From the NCBI GenBank assembly GCA_023386675.1, contig JAEWJG010000259.1, positions 1 to 13,204 of the forward strand: DNA of 13,204 bases, written 5' to 3'. The notes under the pieces were generated by a model. That model made no database searches, was not told where the DNA came from, and saw only the letters and a list, made by a program, of their open reading frames with translations. Shown here piece by piece: positions 7,695 through 13,204 of this stretch. Position 1 is the stretch's first letter. Each line of letters starts with the position of its first letter. Source of the stretch: Actinomycetes bacterium (GTDB lineage Bacteria; Actinomycetota; Actinomycetes; Actinomycetales; Microbacteriaceae). A program made the position numbers and the translations under genes.

Positions 7695-9365
7695 ATGCCG
7701 GCCAGCGGTGACCGCGCCGACCGCGCCGACCTGATCGTCACCGGGCGGCTCTACACCGTCGACCGCGACCGCCCGCACGCCGAGGCGATGGCGATCCGGG
7801 AGGGACGCATCCTCGCCGTGGGCACGGCCGACGAGATCGCGGCCTTCCGCGGCGCGGAGACCTGGGATCTCGACCTCGGCGGCGCGTTCGTCCTCCCCGG
7901 GCTCGTGGACGTGCACAACCACCACGCGCACGCCGGCCGCGCAGAGCTGTACGAGCTGACCTTCCCGAACACGGCGTCCCTCGACGAGGTGCTCGATGCG
8001 GTCCGCTCCTACGCGGCCGGAAAAGGACCCGACGAGTGGATCGTCGGCAGCAGCTGGGGCACGGGACTCCTCGACGCGCTCGGGCACGCCACGGCGCGGC
8101 GCGCGCTCGACGACGCCGCCGGGGGACGTCCCGTGCTCCTCACGGACGACAGCCACCACAACCGGTGGGCCTCCAGCCGGGCGCTCGAGCTCGCAGGGAT
8201 CGACGCCTCCACGCCCGACCCGGACCGCGGCGTCATCGTCCGCGACCCGCGGACCGGCGAGCCCAGCGGCGTGCTGCTGGAGGCGGCCGGCCTGCTGGTG
8301 GAGGCGGTCGCCGGGCCCGCGGTCGCGCTGAGCCCCGAGCAGCAGCAGCGGGCGTCCGCGCGAGCGATCGAGATCGTCCACTCCTTCGGGATCACGGCGT
8401 TCCAGGACGCCGCGATCTCGCTCGACCAGATGCGTGCGCTGAAGGCGCTCGACGAGCGGGGCGAGCTGCCGGCGTGGGTCGTCTCGTCGATGACGGTCAA
8501 CGATCAGATCTTCGGGTACGCCGAACTCGGCGACGCGTTGATCGAGCACCGCGCGGAGCTGACTAGCGAGCACCACCGCCCGGACTTCATCAAGATCTTC
8601 CTCGACGGAACGCCGCCCGCGCACTCGGGCGCATTCCTGGAGCCGTACCTTCCGGCGGAGGGCTACGGCGACCACTTCCACGGCTCGACGACCATGCCGG
8701 CCGACGAGCTGGAGGGCTGGCTGCGCCGCACGGCCGCGCAGGGCATCTCGGCGAAGATCCACTGCTCCGGCGACGCCGCGGTGCGGATGGTGCTGGATGC
8801 GGTCGCCGCGGTCCGCGCGGACGGCCACGCCGCTCCCCTCTACCAGATCGCCCACGGCCAGTTCATCGCGAATGAGGACCTGCCGCGCTTCGCCGAGCTC
8901 GGCGTGACCGCCGACATCTCGCCGTTCCTCTGGTTCCCCGGCGTGATCGCCGACGCGCTGAGCACGGTGCGGCCGGCCGACGAGGTGAACGGTCTGCAGC
9001 CGAACCGGTCGCTGATCGACTCGGGCGCCCTGGTCGCCGGAGGTTCGGACTGGCCGGTGAGCGAGACGCCGAACGCCTGGGAGGGCATCCAGGGGCTCGT
9101 CACCCGCGCCGATCCGCACGGGCAACGGCCGGGCGTGCTGGGGCCGGAGCAGGCCATCACGCTCCCCGAGGCGATCGAGGTCTTCACCATCAACGGAGCG
9201 CGGGCCATGGGCCTGGGCGACGTGACCGGCTCGCTGACCGCGGGCAAGTCGGCCGACTTCGTCGTGCTCGACCGCGACCCCTTCGCCATCCCGGTGACCG
9301 AGCTGGTCGGCCTGACGGCGCAGCGCACCTTCTTCGCCGGACGCGAGGTGTTCTCGCGGGTCTGA
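7695..9365 (+). CDS. YtcJ-like amidohydrolase (amidohydrolase family 3)
   Basis: Metal-dependent hydrolase of 556 residues. An N-terminal beta-sandwich part (about 12-68) leads to LPGLVDVHNHH, with the metal-binding His74 and His76. Later come FIKIFLDGT (298-306, with a possible carboxylated Lys300), His356 in KIHCSGDAA, His387 in IAHGQF and Asp452 in GGSDWPVS. The end of the protein returns to the sandwich domain with GSLTAGKSADFVVLDRDPF (512-530). These are the landmarks of YtcJ-like enzymes, whose known activities are hydrolyses of amide or related bonds. The ATG lies 2 nt after the moaF stop, with GGAG inside the end of moaF, so translation is probably coupled. Given its neighbours, hydrolysis of an N-acyl or N-formyl amine that would free a substrate for the amine oxidase is plausible, but the substrate is not shown by sequence. 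Confidence 0.85.
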   Translation: MPASGDRADRADLIVTGRLYTVDRDRPHAEAMAIREGRILAVGTADEIAAFRGAETWDLDLGGAFVLPGLVDVHNHHAHAGRAELYELTFPNTASLDEVLDAVRSYAAGKGPDEWIVGSSWGTGLLDALGHATARRALDDAAGGRPVLLTDDSHHNRWASSRALELAGIDASTPDPDRGVIVRDPRTGEPSGVLLEAAGLLVEAVAGPAVALSPEQQQRASARAIEIVHSFGITAFQDAAISLDQMRALKALDERGELPAWVVSSMTVNDQIFGYAELGDALIEHRAELTSEHHRPDFIKIFLDGTPPAHSGAFLEPYLPAEGYGDHFHGSTTMPADELEGWLRRTAAQGISAKIHCSGDAAVRMVLDAVAAVRADGHAAPLYQIAHGQFIANEDLPRFAELGVTADISPFLWFPGVIADALSTVRPADEVNGLQPNRSLIDSGALVAGGSDWPVSETPNAWEGIQGLVTRADPHGQRPGVLGPEQAITLPEAIEVFTINGARAMGLGDVTGSLTAGKSADFVVLDRDPFAIPVTELVGLTAQRTFFAGREVFSRV

Positions 9366-9376
9366 CCCTCCCCGGC

Positions 9377-9429
9377 GCCCGGGAGTCTTTCCCCTACACT
9401 TGTGGAGACTCCCGGGCGGCCCGGGTGTC
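9377..9429. promoter_or_regulatory. TetR-type operator cluster overlapping the regulator's promoter
   Basis: GCCCGGGAGTCT (9377-9388) is repeated as a perfect inverted copy AGACTCCCGGGC (9406-9417) after 17 nt. A third copy in direct orientation, GCCCGGGTGTC (9419-9429), differs in one base. Between the inverted copies lies a -10-like TACACT (9395-9400), so the predicted start of transcription falls in the right arm. This fits an autorepressing operator for the TetR gene starting at 9442. The inverted pair could also act as a terminator for the amidohydrolase, but no T-run follows it. Confidence 0.55.
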
Positions 9430-9441
9430 GAGGGGAGGACC

Positions 9442-10035
9442 ATGCCCAAGGTGATCGACCACGATCAGCGGCGCTCGGACATCATCGACGTCACCTGGGG
9501 TCTCATCGTCAAGGGCGGCCTCGAGGCTGCGACGATGCGCGAGATCGCCGCAGAGGCCGGCTTCGCCAACGGTGCGCTGAAGCACTACTTCCCCGGCAAG
9601 GACGAGATCATCCAGGGCACGTACGAGCGCGCCCTGGGGATGATGAGCTCGGCCGTCGAGGGTGCCGTCGACAGCAAGTCCGGGCTCGAGGCGCTCCGGG
9701 CGATCGTGTACGCCTCGGCGCCGACGACGCCCGAGTCGATCACCGCCGGCCGCGTGCTCCTGAGCTTCTGGGAGCGCGCGCTCTCGAACGAGGAGCTGCA
9801 CCAGGCCTACCGCGATCACCTCGTCTCGTGGCGCGCCGGTCTGGCGGGGTACATCGCGCAGGCCCGCGCCGACGGCGACATCGTCACCGACACCCCGGAC
9901 GACCAGCTCGTCGACGAGATCGTCCTCATCAACGCGGGCGCGAACATCATGAGCCTGATGGCGCCGGACCTGTCGACCCCGGAGCTGCTCACCGCGCAGC
10001 TCGACGCGTTCTTCGAACGCATCACACGACGCTGA
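9442..10035 (+). CDS. TetR/AcrR-family transcriptional regulator
   Basis: 197-residue regulator. The N-terminal helix-turn-helix covers about 31-50 (TMREIAAEAGFANGALKHYF), followed by PGKDEII, as in the BetI-like branch of the TetR family. The C-terminal all-helical part should bind a small ligand and form dimers. The ATG at 9442 is preceded by GGGGAGGA; an earlier in-frame ATG at 9400 lies within the operator-like repeats and has no ribosome-binding site, so I reject it. It follows the amidohydrolase by 76 nt in the same direction, but with its own promoter-like and operator-like sequences. It likely represses itself and perhaps the amine-use genes, with an amine, aldehyde or acyl amine as a possible inducer. 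No other copy of its candidate operator was found in the other intergenic gaps of the window, so its reach is uncertain. Confidence 0.88.
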   Translation: MPKVIDHDQRRSDIIDVTWGLIVKGGLEAATMREIAAEAGFANGALKHYFPGKDEIIQGTYERALGMMSSAVEGAVDSKSGLEALRAIVYASAPTTPESITAGRVLLSFWERALSNEELHQAYRDHLVSWRAGLAGYIAQARADGDIVTDTPDDQLVDEIVLINAGANIMSLMAPDLSTPELLTAQLDAFFERITRR

Positions 10036-10039
10036 GCGA

Positions 10040-10065
10040 CGCCCGGCGCTGGACGCGACCGGGCG
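10040..10065. terminator. Weak hairpin between convergent TetR and methyltransferase genes
   Basis: CGCCCGG (10040-10046) and CCGGGCG (10059-10065) are complementary around 12 nt in the 48-nt gap between two convergent genes. There is no T-run. Location is the main argument for a terminator role; at this GC content such pairs occur by chance. Confidence 0.3.
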
Positions 10066-10083
10066 CCACTCGACGTGTGCGAC

Positions 10084-11082
10084 TCAGACCGCGGTGGCGA
10101 CGAGGATCCGCGGGCTGCCGGGCAGCGCGATAGTGCGCTCGGCCCGCCAGCCGGCCTCGGCCAGCCACTCCCGGACGACCGACTCCTGGTAGACGACCGT
10201 TCCGTCGATGTTGTAGTACTCCCCCGCGTGCAGCGCGTCGATCTTGCGCTGCTGCGGGTCGTCGTCCAGGAAGAAGTCGAGCACCAGCAACGTGGCGCCG
10301 TCGGCCGCGGCCGCACGGGCGTTGCGGAAGATGGCGCGGTTCTGCGCGTCGTCGAACCGATGGATGACGTGGTTGACCAGCACGAGGTCGTGCGCACCGC
10401 CCGGCTGCGCATCCGCCGTCTCGGCGCCTTCGACGCTGGTGCGGTCGGCGAAGCCCGCCTCGGCGATCGCCTGGCGCACCGGCTCCACGGACTGCGGGTC
10501 GAACACGAACCGCACGCGGAGCTCCGGGTTGGCCTTCAGCGCCTCGATCGCGAACGCCGGGCTGAGGCCGCCCAGGTCGAGCGCGTCCGTGTAACCGGTG
10601 AAGTCGAAGCCCTGCGCCAGCATCGCGGCGTGCAGCTCGTTGTAGCGCATGACGCCGGCGAGGAAGTCTCCCCACCCGGCCTCGTCGAGCTCCAGCACGC
10701 CCGGCGCGTCGGAGTCGACCGTACGGTCATAGCCGAGCCACTGCGTGTAGCTGGTCGCCCCCAGGAAGGCGAGGAACGGTCCCAGGTCGAGGTCGGCGCG
10801 ATCGCCGGTCAGGAAGGCGGCGGAGTCCTCGGTGAGCTCGTAGCGGCCATTCGTGCGGGTCAGCAGACCCTGGGCGGCCATGCTGTCGGCGAGGATGCGC
10901 ACCTGGCGCTCCGGGACACCGGTCGCCGCGGAGAGCCCTGCGCTGTCGAGCGGACCGTCGGCGAGGGCGGAGAAGAGTCCGACGCGGCTGGCGGCGAACA
11001 GCTGCTTCGCTCCCATGAAGCCGATGGCGATGTCGACGATGGTCTCGGGGCTCGGGGTGCGGGTGGTGGTGGATGCGGTCAC
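10084..11082 (-). CDS. SAM-dependent O-methyltransferase-like protein (plant-type OMT family) with altered motif I
   Basis: 332 residues with the two-part layout of the dimeric O-methyltransferases: an N-terminal winged-helix dimerisation part (about 20-95) and a C-terminal Rossmann part (about 160-332). Motif I, normally DxGGGxG, is DLGGLSP at 169-175, so the third glycine and the last glycine are lost. The acidic residue ending strand 2 is kept (Asp195 in FVFDP). NHVIHRFDD (237-245) matches the family's HDWxD region, with His241 at the catalytic base position. It starts with GTG at 11082; AGAAGAG upstream is a modest ribosome-binding site. It is divergent from the hydrolase at 11187, with a strong palindrome between them. 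It may methylate a hydroxyl group of a small aromatic compound, or may have moved to a non-methylating role, as RdmB in anthracycline pathways did. Confidence 0.75.
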   Translation of the reverse strand: MTASTTTRTPSPETIVDIAIGFMGAKQLFAASRVGLFSALADGPLDSAGLSAATGVPERQVRILADSMAAQGLLTRTNGRYELTEDSAAFLTGDRADLDLGPFLAFLGATSYTQWLGYDRTVDSDAPGVLELDEAGWGDFLAGVMRYNELHAAMLAQGFDFTGYTDALDLGGLSPAFAIEALKANPELRVRFVFDPQSVEPVRQAIAEAGFADRTSVEGAETADAQPGGAHDLVLVNHVIHRFDDAQNRAIFRNARAAAADGATLLVLDFFLDDDPQQRKIDALHAGEYYNIDGTVVYQESVVREWLAEAGWRAERTIALPGSPRILVATAV

Positions 11083-11145
11083 GTCACGGCTCTTCTCTGT
11101 GCTGTCGTGGGGAGGAATGCCGCGACTCTATCGATTCTGGGTTCT

Positions 11146-11167
11146 TTTTTCTACTATCATAGAAAAA
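11146..11167. promoter_or_regulatory. Operator-like palindrome in the methyltransferase/hydrolase divergent promoter
   Basis: TTTTTCTA (11146-11153) and TAGAAAAA (11160-11167) form a perfect 8-bp inverted repeat around CTATCA. This is a sharp AT-rich island in GC-rich DNA, placed about 20 nt before the hydrolase start and about 65 nt before the methyltransferase start. -10-like hexamers lie inside it in both directions (TATCAT at 11155-11160; TATGAT on the minus strand), so a bound regulator would block both promoters. The same sequence design recurs at 12916-12934. Confidence 0.6.
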
Positions 11168-11186
11168 CCGCTAGAGAAGGACGCCG

Positions 11187-11900
11187 ATGCCCACCCTCCA
11201 CTCCACCCCGGCCGCCGCAGGAACAACCGCGCATCCTCCGGTGCTGCTGATCCACGGCTTCGCCGCGACCGCGGAAGAGGACTTCCTGGCGACGGGATGG
11301 CCGGAGGCGCTGGCCGCCGCCGGGCACGACGTGCACGCCGTCGACCTGCCCGGCCACGGCGACTCCCCCGCCGTCTCCCGGCACGCCGCGACCACCTCGG
11401 CGGTCGTGTCGGCGCTCGCCGCGGTCATCGCGGACCTGGGCGACGAGGTGGATGTGGTCGGCTACTCGCTGGGCGCGCGCCTCGCCTGGGAGCTTCCGGC
11501 GGCCACCGGGCACGTCCGGCGCCTCGTGCTCGGCGGTCTCAGCCCGTTCGAGCCCTTCGCCGCTGTCGACGTGGACGCCGTCGCAGCGGCCTCGGCCGGG
11601 GCGCCGGCGGCCGAGCCGCTCGTCGGGATGATGGCGACGATGGTATCCGCGCCAGGGAGGGACACGGCCTCGCTGCTCGCACTGATGGCCGGTCTGGGCT
11701 CCGAGCCGTTCGACCCGTCGAGGGGCGCGCCGGCGGTCCCCACCCTCATCGTGCGGGGTGAGGACGACCCCATGACGCAGGGCCTGGAGGGATTGGCCTC
11801 GACGCTGCCCGACGCTCGCTTCCAGACCGTTCCGGGCGACCACCGCGGCGCGCTCGACTCGGCCGAGTTCCGCGCCGCGGTCGTCCGCTTCCTGGCCTGA
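11187..11900 (+). CDS. Alpha/beta-hydrolase fold enzyme
   Basis: 237-residue soluble hydrolase of the alpha/beta fold. HGF (23-25) forms the oxyanion region and the nucleophile elbow is GYSLG (92-96) with Ser94. The acid is Asp193 or Asp194 in RGEDDP and His219 in PGDHRG completes the triad. The size and the phrases VDLPGHGDS (52-60) and GYSLGARLAW (92-101) recall the MenH-like branch, which includes SHCHC synthase relatives, but nothing else here points to menaquinone synthesis. AGAAGGA precedes the ATG at 11187. The upstream region is shared with the divergent methyltransferase and carries a palindromic operator candidate. Its stop lies only 7 nt from that of the convergent aldo-keto reductase. 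It probably hydrolyses an ester, thioester or lactone, with unknown substrate. Confidence 0.85.
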   Translation: MPTLHSTPAAAGTTAHPPVLLIHGFAATAEEDFLATGWPEALAAAGHDVHAVDLPGHGDSPAVSRHAATTSAVVSALAAVIADLGDEVDVVGYSLGARLAWELPAATGHVRRLVLGGLSPFEPFAAVDVDAVAAASAGAPAAEPLVGMMATMVSAPGRDTASLLALMAGLGSEPFDPSRGAPAVPTLIVRGEDDPMTQGLEGLASTLPDARFQTVPGDHRGALDSAEFRAAVVRFLA

Positions 11901-11907
11901 GCGGGCG

Positions 11908-12891
11908 TTACGGCGCCCAGGTCCCGTCCGCTGCGACCTCGCGGTCGAGCCAGAGGTGCCCGGTCTCCGCGCGGAGCGCCTCCACACCGACCCGGTCGAG
12001 CAGGTCGAGCGCACCCAGGTTGTCCTCCAGCTGCTCGATCCGGCTGACGCCGAACAGCACGTTGGCCGTCGCGGGATGGGCGAGCGCGAACGCGATACCG
12101 AGCTGCGTCGGCGTCGCGCCGAAGGACGCGGCGATGCGCTGCACCTCGGGGTAGGCGGCCACGATGCGCTCCCGGATCCCGCCCACATCGGCGCCGATCT
12201 TGCGGGCCGGGGCGAGCTTGCCGGCCAGGATGCCGCCCTCGAAGACGTCGGACGCCTGGAGGGCGAGGCGGCCGTCCGCGAACAGCTCGCCGTAGAAGGA
12301 CCCCTCCGCCATCGCCCGCCGCACCAGCCCGTACTTGAGCTGCGCGAACGTCGGAGGCGTGAGCCCCTCGGCCTCCGCGACCTCGAGCGCCGTGCGCACG
12401 TCCCGGATCGTCCAGTTGTTCACGCCCCAGGCATCGAAGCGGCCGGCGGCGATCTCGGCGGCGACATCGCGGACCACCCGCGCCACGTCGAGCTCGCCGA
12501 AGTAGTCGCCCACGACCACCAGATCGGCTCGTTCGACCCCGATGCGACCGAGCGAGACCCGCAGCTGGTCGGCGAACGAGCGCTCCGGGTACTCCCAGAG
12601 CCAGAGCTTGCCGCACAGCAGGTAGTCCTCGCGGGAGAGCCCGGCGGCACGGACGGCCTCGCCGAAGAGGATGTCGGTCCGCGCATTCTCGGCGTGCGGA
12701 CCCATGTCGTAGTGCGCCACGTCGAAGAAGGCGGCACCCGCCTGCCGGGCTCGGCGGATGAGCGCGATGGCGTCGTCGGGCGTCATGCGGTCCCAGGTGT
12801 TCCACGAGCCGAGTGCGAAGACGGGCACCTCCGGGCCGCCGCGGCCGAGGGTGCGGGTGGGGACGGGGACGGGAGCGGTTCCTGCGGACAC
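11908..12891 (-). CDS. Aldo/keto reductase family protein with non-canonical catalytic tetrad
   Basis: 327-residue TIM-barrel protein of the aldo/keto reductase superfamily, normally NADPH-dependent carbonyl reductases. Of the catalytic tetrad, Asp57 and Tyr61 are present in FDVAHY and Lys95 in LLCGKLW. The position of the usual His, in a phrase such as LxxxHxxD, reads LVVVGDYF, so Gly128 replaces it. GVNNWT (156-161) takes the place of the usual GVSNFT, and the C-terminal cofactor-binding GVSRIEQLEDNL (281-292) is good. It starts with GTG at 12891 with GGAGG 5 nt upstream (spacer CCCCG less the start). It is divergent from the SDR at 12985 and convergent with the hydrolase. Loss of the His may change the reaction or lower activity; related losses are known, such as Asn in voltage-gated potassium channel beta subunits. 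Aldehyde reduction remains the default guess. Confidence 0.85.
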   Translation of the reverse strand: MSAGTAPVPVPTRTLGRGGPEVPVFALGSWNTWDRMTPDDAIALIRRARQAGAAFFDVAHYDMGPHAENARTDILFGEAVRAAGLSREDYLLCGKLWLWEYPERSFADQLRVSLGRIGVERADLVVVGDYFGELDVARVVRDVAAEIAAGRFDAWGVNNWTIRDVRTALEVAEAEGLTPPTFAQLKYGLVRRAMAEGSFYGELFADGRLALQASDVFEGGILAGKLAPARKIGADVGGIRERIVAAYPEVQRIAASFGATPTQLGIAFALAHPATANVLFGVSRIEQLEDNLGALDLLDRVGVEALRAETGHLWLDREVAADGTWAP

Positions 12892-12915
12892 GGGGCCTCC
12901 TTGCGACCGATGTTA

Positions 12916-12934
12916 TTTTTCTACGCTCGTATAA
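12916..12934. promoter_or_regulatory. Second copy of the operator-like sequence in the aldo-keto reductase/SDR divergent promoter
   Basis: TTTTTCTAC (12916-12924) is identical to the start of the element at 11146. The rest follows the same pattern: CNNTCR in the middle, then TA and an A/T-rich half (TATAA at 12930-12934). Around the centre at 12926.5 the symmetric core is TACG-CT-CGTA with flanking TT and AA. The element lies in the 93-nt gap between two divergent genes and overlaps a perfect -10 hexamer. Confidence 0.55.
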
Positions 12935-12935
12935 T
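12930..12935 (+). promoter_or_regulatory. -10 promoter element of the SDR gene at 12985
   Basis: TATAAT is a perfect -10 hexamer, 49 nt before the GTG start of the SDR. No -35 box at 16-19 nt is convincing; TTGCGA (12901-12906) is too far upstream. It lies in the right half of the operator candidate, so regulator binding would block RNA polymerase. Confidence 0.5.
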
Positions 12936-12984
12936 ATAACGACAGCGCCCCGGAGCGGCGGCGCCGACAGCAGAGAGGCTCACC

Positions 12985-13204
12985 GTGACCGACAGCACCC
13001 GCATCCAGGCACCCTCCACCGGCGCGGACGACCGCACCGTGCTCATCACCGGCGGCGCGGGAGGCATCGGCCGCGCCATCGCCGAGGCGTTCCTCGCGCA
13101 GGGCGACACGGTGGTCCTCGCCGACCTCGACGCGGACGCCGTCGCGTCCGTCGCCGCCGAGCTGGGTCCGGGCGCCTCCGCCCTCGCGGTCGACATCACC
13201 GACC
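12985..13204 (+). CDS. Short-chain dehydrogenase/reductase, N-terminal part (runs off the window)
   Basis: The first 73 residues of an SDR are visible. A short polar N-terminal extension (about 1-16) leads to VLITGGAGGIG (19-29), the dinucleotide-binding motif of classical SDRs. Asp47 at the end of the second strand (VVLADLD) suggests NAD(H). VDITD at 69-73 matches the usual end of the third strand. The GTG at 12985 is preceded by GAGAGG; an ATG is not available. The catalytic Ser-Tyr-Lys lie beyond the window, so activity cannot be judged. It is divergent from the aldo-keto reductase and shares its operator-like sequence, so both may respond to the same signal. Confidence 0.85.
   Translation, partial: MTDSTRIQAPSTGADDRTVLITGGAGGIGRAIAEAFLAQGDTVVLADLDADAVASVAAELGPGASALAVDITD

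Noticed and set aside
9400..9444. Earlier in-frame ATG for the TetR gene at 9400
   Set aside because: It lies inside the promoter/operator repeats and has no ribosome-binding site, whereas the ATG at 9442 has GGGGAGGA just upstream.
7632..9449. A 605-codon open frame antisense to the amidohydrolase
   Set aside because: Low-complexity Arg/Ala/Val/Asp-rich product opposite a clear enzyme gene; no ribosome-binding site or motif.
11901..11907. Terminator between the convergent hydrolase and aldo-keto reductase genes
   Set aside because: Only 7 nt separate the two stops, and no clear hairpin or T-run was seen there; termination would have to occur inside the opposing gene.

Overview
The window is GC-rich (roughly 70% G+C), with strong G/C preference at third codon positions, densely packed genes, GTG as well as ATG starts and clear Shine-Dalgarno sequences. 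Together with the gene content this points to a high-GC actinobacterium. Microbacteriaceae (Leifsonia or Microbacterium-like) is my best guess, from general feel rather than a marker gene. No rRNA, tRNA, CRISPR array, transposase or integrase was seen.

Layout. (1) 1-1467, plus strand: the end of a branched-chain-amino-acid-type ABC importer, with a LivG-type ATPase that is probably the C-terminal part of a permease-ATPase fusion, overlapped by 4 nt by a LivF-type ATPase. (2) 1485-1541: a long near-perfect hairpin between convergent genes, the best terminator candidate here. (3) 1550-3082, minus strand: two short-chain dehydrogenases/reductases (SDRs) in tandem, divergent from what follows. 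(4) 3258-9365, plus strand: an amine-use block made of an APC-family permease, a copper/topaquinone amine oxidase with all catalytic and copper residues visible, a MoaF-family protein, and a YtcJ-like amidohydrolase starting 2 nt after MoaF. (5) 9377-10035: a TetR/AcrR regulator preceded by an operator-like cluster of three related 11-12 bp elements that overlaps its promoter. (6) 10084-13204: two divergent gene pairs, O-methyltransferase / alpha-beta hydrolase and aldo-keto reductase / SDR (the SDR runs off the window). Their two divergent promoter regions carry the same AT-rich operator-like sequence.

How the parts may work together. The permease would import an amine or amino acid. The amine oxidase would convert a primary amine to its aldehyde, ammonia and hydrogen peroxide. 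The amidohydrolase might release the amine from an N-acyl precursor or process a product. MoaF is known from the Klebsiella monoamine (tyramine oxidase) regulon, so its place directly behind an amine oxidase gene supports a role in amine metabolism rather than in molybdenum cofactor synthesis. The SDRs could act on alcohol or aldehyde products. No aldehyde dehydrogenase is visible in the window.

The most unusual points are the amine oxidase-MoaF-amidohydrolase unit, the Ser/Cys-rich tail on the oxidase, the shared operator at two divergent promoters, the TetR operator cluster, and two enzymes with altered hallmark residues (aldo-keto reductase with Gly at the usual catalytic His position; methyltransferase with a broken glycine-rich SAM motif).
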